Shown piece by piece: positions 59,831-64,000 of a stretch of 64,000 nt of DNA. The stretch is from the NCBI GenBank assembly GCA_029204225.1, contig CM055113.1, positions 6,525,019 through 6,589,018 of the forward strand. Reading direction: 5' to 3'. The notes under the pieces were generated by a model. It made no database searches. It was not told where the DNA came from and saw only the letters and a list, made by a program, of their open reading frames with translations. Within the stretch, counting starts at the first letter, position 1. Each line of letters begins with the position of its first letter. This stretch comes from Diphasiastrum complanatum. Taxonomy: Eukaryota; Streptophyta; Lycopodiopsida; Lycopodiales; Lycopodiaceae. A program made the position numbers and the translations under genes.

Positions 59831-61130
59831 TAGTTCTTCTCGCATTTCATGTCAAGCACCTGACCTAGCTGGCCAACTTGTGAAATTGCCCTTTATTAAG
59901 AAATAACATGTGTTTTGCCATAGAGTTAAAAAAAACTCATCATTAGGCATTGCCACATGGGCATAGGGGGCATGTAGTTGTGATTGATAGCCACATGTCC
60001 CAAGTTGTGCATTGGGGTGTGGGGGAGGCTTCCACAATCCCATGTGGCTGAGTCTTCAAGAAGTGCACATTTGTAAAATGATGTAATTCCTCTATTTTTA
60101 GCATAGGGGGTTGGAGCCTTTAAAAACTGATACATAGTCAATAAGAGATAGATCAACATTTGCAATTACAAAGATGGAAGGTGCTATAGGTATAGTGGAG
60201 GACATGAGTACTAGGTAGTGGCATTAGACAGCCTCTTTGGTGCTCCCAACTTGCGTGTCACAACATCAAATTAAGCAATGGATGTTTTGCATATGGATAG
60301 GTCACAAGCTATCACGATATGCAAATATCACAATAACAACCTTCGCTAATTTGCAACAACACAATATGTCCCTTAGCTAAAACCATTGGATATGCTATTG
60401 TTACACTCTTCATGATGAATGATGTTCTCACAAAATGTCTTACCTTAAGCCGCCAACGACAAGGCATGTAAGTCTACAATCGCACCTCCTAGGTTGATGG
60501 CAACTCTTGTAAGAAACAAGATATTAACACATTAATCTGGTAATATATAACATCAATTGCACAAAGGATTGCAAGGTGTTGTTTACCTATAGAATTAACG
60601 CAAAATGGTAGCCCATCTTGTGAGGTTCTTGTACCACAAATGATCATCACCTCTGTAGTAACATCTTTGCTAATCGATTCATCTACCAAGATTGTACATG
60701 TTGAGATACAAAAAGGCGAAACGTCACAATAGATTCATCCACCAAGATTGTACAAAAAGGAGAAACTTCACGGCTCTTTGTTCCATGCTCACCCATGGAG
60801 GAAGGAAAGATGAAGGCAGATGGCTCATAGGTTGTGCTGAATTGGAGCCTTTAGTGGAGATGCCTATCTAGAGTGCCCGACATCTCCTTGTGCCCAATGC
60901 TTTTCCTCCACATAGGAATGACCTGTTTGCACTTACTCATCCATCCATGAGGTGAAAACCCTTTAATCGAAATGCTTGAAAAAATCATGCATTATTTGAA
61001 TATGGAATCTAAATATGTGGGGAGATCCAGCCCAGCTGGCTAAATACACATGCCCCCCCACCACCAGGTCAATCATGCACAAGACCATGGGCCCGTCAGT
61101 GACGGGCCCCCGTCGCCCACTTCCTCCAGC
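59831..61130. other. No gene recognised
   Basis: Only short frames without domains. GC content rises after 60750 towards the protease gene. Confidence 0.4.
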
Positions 61131-62166
61131 TCCACTCCTTTATAACAAACACGCAACTGCAAATGCTCTCTTCGCCTTTTAGCTCTCGCACTCATGCCGC
61201 CTGGCGATACAACGTGACAACGAGCTTTCTCTCCCTCCCACCTCACCTGATCGCTACTCCTGCGGCACGCAGTGCAGGAGCAGGAAGCCCTGAGCGTGTG
61301 GTTTACTATATTTCCTGATTGCTGGAAGCGGTGTGGGTAGATTTAGCTGGGTAATTGTGGGCTGGACTGTAGCTACAAGCAATTTCAGTGATGGCACACT
61401 CAGGGTGAGAGTAGATAACGCATTAGTTCTTGGTTGGGAATTAAAGTTTGCTTGGAAGTTTAGGAGACCTGGTGATAATTTGGTGCTTTTTGTGTCAGAG
61501 TATTCCAGTCTCCGTCTAGAATTGCACACCCACGGGAGTTACCACCAGAATTTCTGACTGACACTGCCCAAAATCTCGTCTATGTTTTAGTAGCTACGAA
61601 GTTGTTCAGCAAAGTCTGGCTTCTGATCAGCTGCAAATGCAACCATCCATGCTTTTTTAACAGAACTGAAGTAGGCGCTAGGAAAGTTAGATATTAGGTG
61701 AGATATAGGGATCAAGGGAGTGAGAATTTGTTATCAATTTTCTGGTACTGCTACGAGATTATTACGGGCGAAGCTTGGGTGGGAGCAGGAGACACGAGAT
61801 GGGGTGTTGGGTGCAGGCGCTGGGGCCGTAGAAAGAGACGTACCCCACAAGGGACGTGGGACCAGCAATAGCTTTACGCCACCTTCGGAATGATCATCTC
61901 ATCTCAGCCTTGCGAAAGTTGTGGAATTACCTGCTGGAAGAAGCTTTGGACAACAAACATTTGCATCTTTGTTACGCTGCTTCAGAAAAGAGTTGTTGTC
62001 GCTGTTGGCGAGGTTGTTGGGTTGTTTTTTCTTATTCAAATTGTAGCCAGGCCATCGCTTGCAGCTGATCATCACGGTTGTATCTCCTCTCTCCATGTCC
62101 TCTGATCTACTCAGTAGTAACCAATTTATTTGGAATTTTGGAGCAGTAATTTAGCACTGCCTGGCA
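61131..62166 (+). promoter_or_regulatory. Upstream region of the aspartic protease gene
   Basis: A TATA-like TTTATAACAA lies at 61139-61148, about 1.0 kb before the ATG. If it is used, the long leader may contain an intron. No coding domain is seen in the short frames here. Assignment as promoter rests on position only. Confidence 0.3.
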
Positions 62167-63639
62167 ATGGCTACCAGCTACTTGATCAGATGCAAACACG
62201 GTCTGTGGTTAGCGACAATTTGTTGTGTCTCGTGTGTGGCGATTGCAGCAAGCTCCGCTTCAATTCTTACGCAAACGTTTGAATTCTCTGAAATTGCTGG
62301 CATTGAGGGCTTCAAGTCTCCAAAGAGCATATCCACGCCTGCCTACCATGGCAATAAGCATGGTAAGGACGATGAAGGAGGATTTAGAGCGGAGCTGATC
62401 CACCGAGATGCCCCCTCTTCGCATCTGAGCACGAAAGATACCACCAGGTTAGAGCGCCTCCGGCTCGCTGTGAGGAGGAGCAAACAGAGGGCGAAAGCTC
62501 TGGCGAGAGCGGCAACCGACGAAAAGTCCTACCAATACTCTTCGTCCAAGGGAAGAAACAAAGTCAGCTCCCATGAAGGCTTCAGTACTCCCGTCGCCTC
62601 TGCCAATGGCGCATACGTCATGAACCTGCAGCTTGGCACACCTGCGCAAACTTTCCAAGTCATCGTTGATACGGGCAGCGATCTTGTGTGGATTCAGTGC
62701 AAGCCTTGCACCCGCTGCTACAGTCAGCAAGGTCCGATCTTCTCGCCTTCTAGTTCGTCCTCATCTTACGCCAAGCTTTCATGCTCTTCCCAACCATGCC
62801 AGCAGCTCTCTACCAGTTCTTGTAGCAGCTCCACTTGCAGATACGTTTATCAGTATGGAGATCAATCTGCCACAAAGGGAGATTTCTCCACAGAGACGAT
62901 CAGCTTGACCACCACAAAAAGAAGCAGTCAGCAGATTCCTAATTTTGCCTTTGGCTGTGGGCATACCAACGGAGGCAGCTTCGGAGGAGCAGCAGGCATC
63001 GTGGGGCTCGGCCAAGGACCTATTTCTCTCACCTCGCAGCTCGGAAGCTTGATCCAGAACAGATTCTCTTACTGCCTTGTAAGCTTTGATGATGCTCCAT
63101 CAAAGACGAGCCCATTACTGTTCGGATCGGCTGCATCTCTGCCAGAATCTGGTGTCAAATCCACTCCCATTCTAAAGAAAGGATCGACATACTATTACGT
63201 GGGATTGGAAGGAATTAGCGTGGGAGGACAGAAGCTGAGCGCCAACATGTTAAGTGGTACAATCTTCGATTCTGGCACAACTCTCACACTTCTGGAAGAT
63301 TCCGCCTATTCTGCAGTGCTATCAGCTTTTCAGAGTGCAATCAATCTGCCTACTGTAGATGGCTCCAGCATTGGCCTAGATCTTTGCTTCGATGTAACAG
63401 GCTTGAGGAGCTTCAAAGTGCCTGTTCTCTCCTTGCACTTCATGGAAAGTGATCTCAATCCGCCCGCAGCAAACTATTTCGTCCTCGCGGATTCTAACAC
63501 GCTCTGTCTCGCCATGGGTTCCTCCGGCGGCCTAAGCCTTTCCATCATAGGCAACATCATGCAGCAAAACCACCACATCCTCTATGACAGAGCCAGCTCT
63601 ACCATCTCCTTCGCTCCTACTCAGTGCGACAAGCTATAA
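62167..63639 (+). CDS. Nepenthesin-like aspartic protease (A1B), intact
   Basis: A 490-residue, intronless secreted or vacuolar endopeptidase of the plant atypical pepsin family. Residues 1-30 form a hydrophobic signal sequence. The propeptide has the family motif FRAELIHRDAPSS (73-85) and a basic Arg/Lys helix. The first catalytic site is VIVDTGSDLVWIQC (Asp168) and the second TIFDSGTTLTLL (Asp368), both intact. Between them is the nepenthesin-specific Cys-rich insert (Cys178, 181, 184, 206, 211, 219, 224), then YQYGDQSATKGDFSTETI with the flap Tyr, FAFGCGHTNGGSFGGAAGIV and FSYCL. The end, IIGNIMQQNHHILYDRASST, is typical. The start is chosen because it gives the signal peptide and no upstream in-frame ATG improves it. 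The gene is GC-richer than the retroelement DNA around it and has no breaks, so it is probably functional. Its substrate is unknown. Confidence 0.95.
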   Translation: MATSYLIRCKHGLWLATICCVSCVAIAASSASILTQTFEFSEIAGIEGFKSPKSISTPAYHGNKHGKDDEGGFRAELIHRDAPSSHLSTKDTTRLERLRLAVRRSKQRAKALARAATDEKSYQYSSSKGRNKVSSHEGFSTPVASANGAYVMNLQLGTPAQTFQVIVDTGSDLVWIQCKPCTRCYSQQGPIFSPSSSSSSYAKLSCSSQPCQQLSTSSCSSSTCRYVYQYGDQSATKGDFSTETISLTTTKRSSQQIPNFAFGCGHTNGGSFGGAAGIVGLGQGPISLTSQLGSLIQNRFSYCLVSFDDAPSKTSPLLFGSAASLPESGVKSTPILKKGSTYYYVGLEGISVGGQKLSANMLSGTIFDSGTTLTLLEDSAYSAVLSAFQSAINLPTVDGSSIGLDLCFDVTGLRSFKVPVLSLHFMESDLNPPAANYFVLADSNTLCLAMGSSGGLSLSIIGNIMQQNHHILYDRASSTISFAPTQCDKL

Positions 63640-64000
63640 ACAATGACCCAACATCAATTTATTCCATCCCAATTATTCTATTTACTTCTGTCATGTCGTC
63701 AAAGAATTTGTCATGATATATTCTGTATCTATGGAGCTTCCAGGGACTTCTACTTCTATCGCCTTTGATCCAAACCCTTACACTATTGATTCCTTCCTAC
63801 ACGCAGCAGACAAGTGTGAATTTGATCTGATGCTGCTCGTTAAGTCTCTGATAGATATCAAGTAAGGCCTTCTATGTTCTCACGCTATCCAGCTGCTCCA
63901 TGGATCAAGACTGCCATGCATAATCATCTCAAAACTGTGCTATAGTATGTCAGAGGAGCTGGTTGATGGCACTTCGAATGCATCTGCACTTAGAGGATGA
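63640..64000 (+). other. 3' flank of the protease gene
   Basis: AT-rich, no domain-bearing frame. Probably contains the 3' untranslated region; no clear polyadenylation signal can be singled out. Confidence 0.35.

Noticed and set aside
61333-61557. Plus-strand 74-codon ORF upstream of the protease
   Set aside because: No domain, and it lies in the presumed leader or promoter. It could be a chance frame.

Overview
This is nuclear DNA of a large, repeat-rich plant genome. The reasons are Ty1/copia elements primed by the usual plant initiator-Met tRNA site (TGGTATCAGAGC), Ty3/gypsy fragments, plant-type hAT (BED finger, DUF659, dimerisation domain) and CACTA transposons, GT-AG introns, a nepenthesin-like aspartic protease, and a host gene with a 12.4-kb intron full of transposons. 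A fern or a gymnosperm fits best. The sequence alone does not decide, and a fern is only my first guess.

Host genes are few. (1) An ER-ANT1-type adenine nucleotide carrier on the minus strand: exon 1 at 30459-30049 and exon 2 at 17650-17009, a clean phase-0 join across a 12,398-bp intron. (2) An intact, intronless, secreted aspartic protease of 490 residues at 62167-63639 on the plus strand. Nearly everything else is mobile DNA.

Layout. 1-2.2 kb: 3' half of a copia element. 2.2-8.2 kb: copia and gypsy scraps, an unidentified broken reading frame and an (AT)n block. 8.2-12.6 kb: a two-LTR, gag-only copia lying inside what looks like a CACTA transposon, whose C-terminal transposase piece follows at 12.7-13.4 kb and whose right end (CACTA...) is at 15,657. 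15.66-16.0 kb: a copia LTR piece. 17.0-30.5 kb: the ER-ANT1 gene; its intron holds a 672-bp hAT MITE with perfect 8-bp target duplications, a 4.3-kb GC-rich hAT transposase pseudogene and two related copia copies. 30.7-32.85 kb and 55.7-57.84 kb: two arms of an inverted duplication containing the upstream region of ER-ANT1, with an essentially identical 595-bp core. Between the arms: gypsy and copia pieces, then the most unusual locus of the window (39.6-46.5 kb), an internally deleted copia (46.5-50.1 kb), stacked LTRs, a copia gag and a retroposed tRNA-like sequence. 57.98-59.8 kb: more degenerate retroelement. 62.2-63.6 kb: the protease.

The unusual locus is a divergent gene pair. A decayed minus-strand gene carries VGHTH..ID-type (DUF7869-like, possibly DDE transposase) motifs. 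A plus-strand gene carries a ParB/sulfiredoxin-like domain and is cut short by a copia LTR. In the roughly 1.3 kb between them lie eleven near-perfect copies of the 17-bp palindrome CCTATGCTNAGCATAGG, two of whose intervals are themselves folded into a 60-bp inverted repeat. A ParB-like protein next to an array of palindromes recalls bacterial ParB-parS. I propose it as a transposon-borne, site-binding module in a plant. The functional link is inference.
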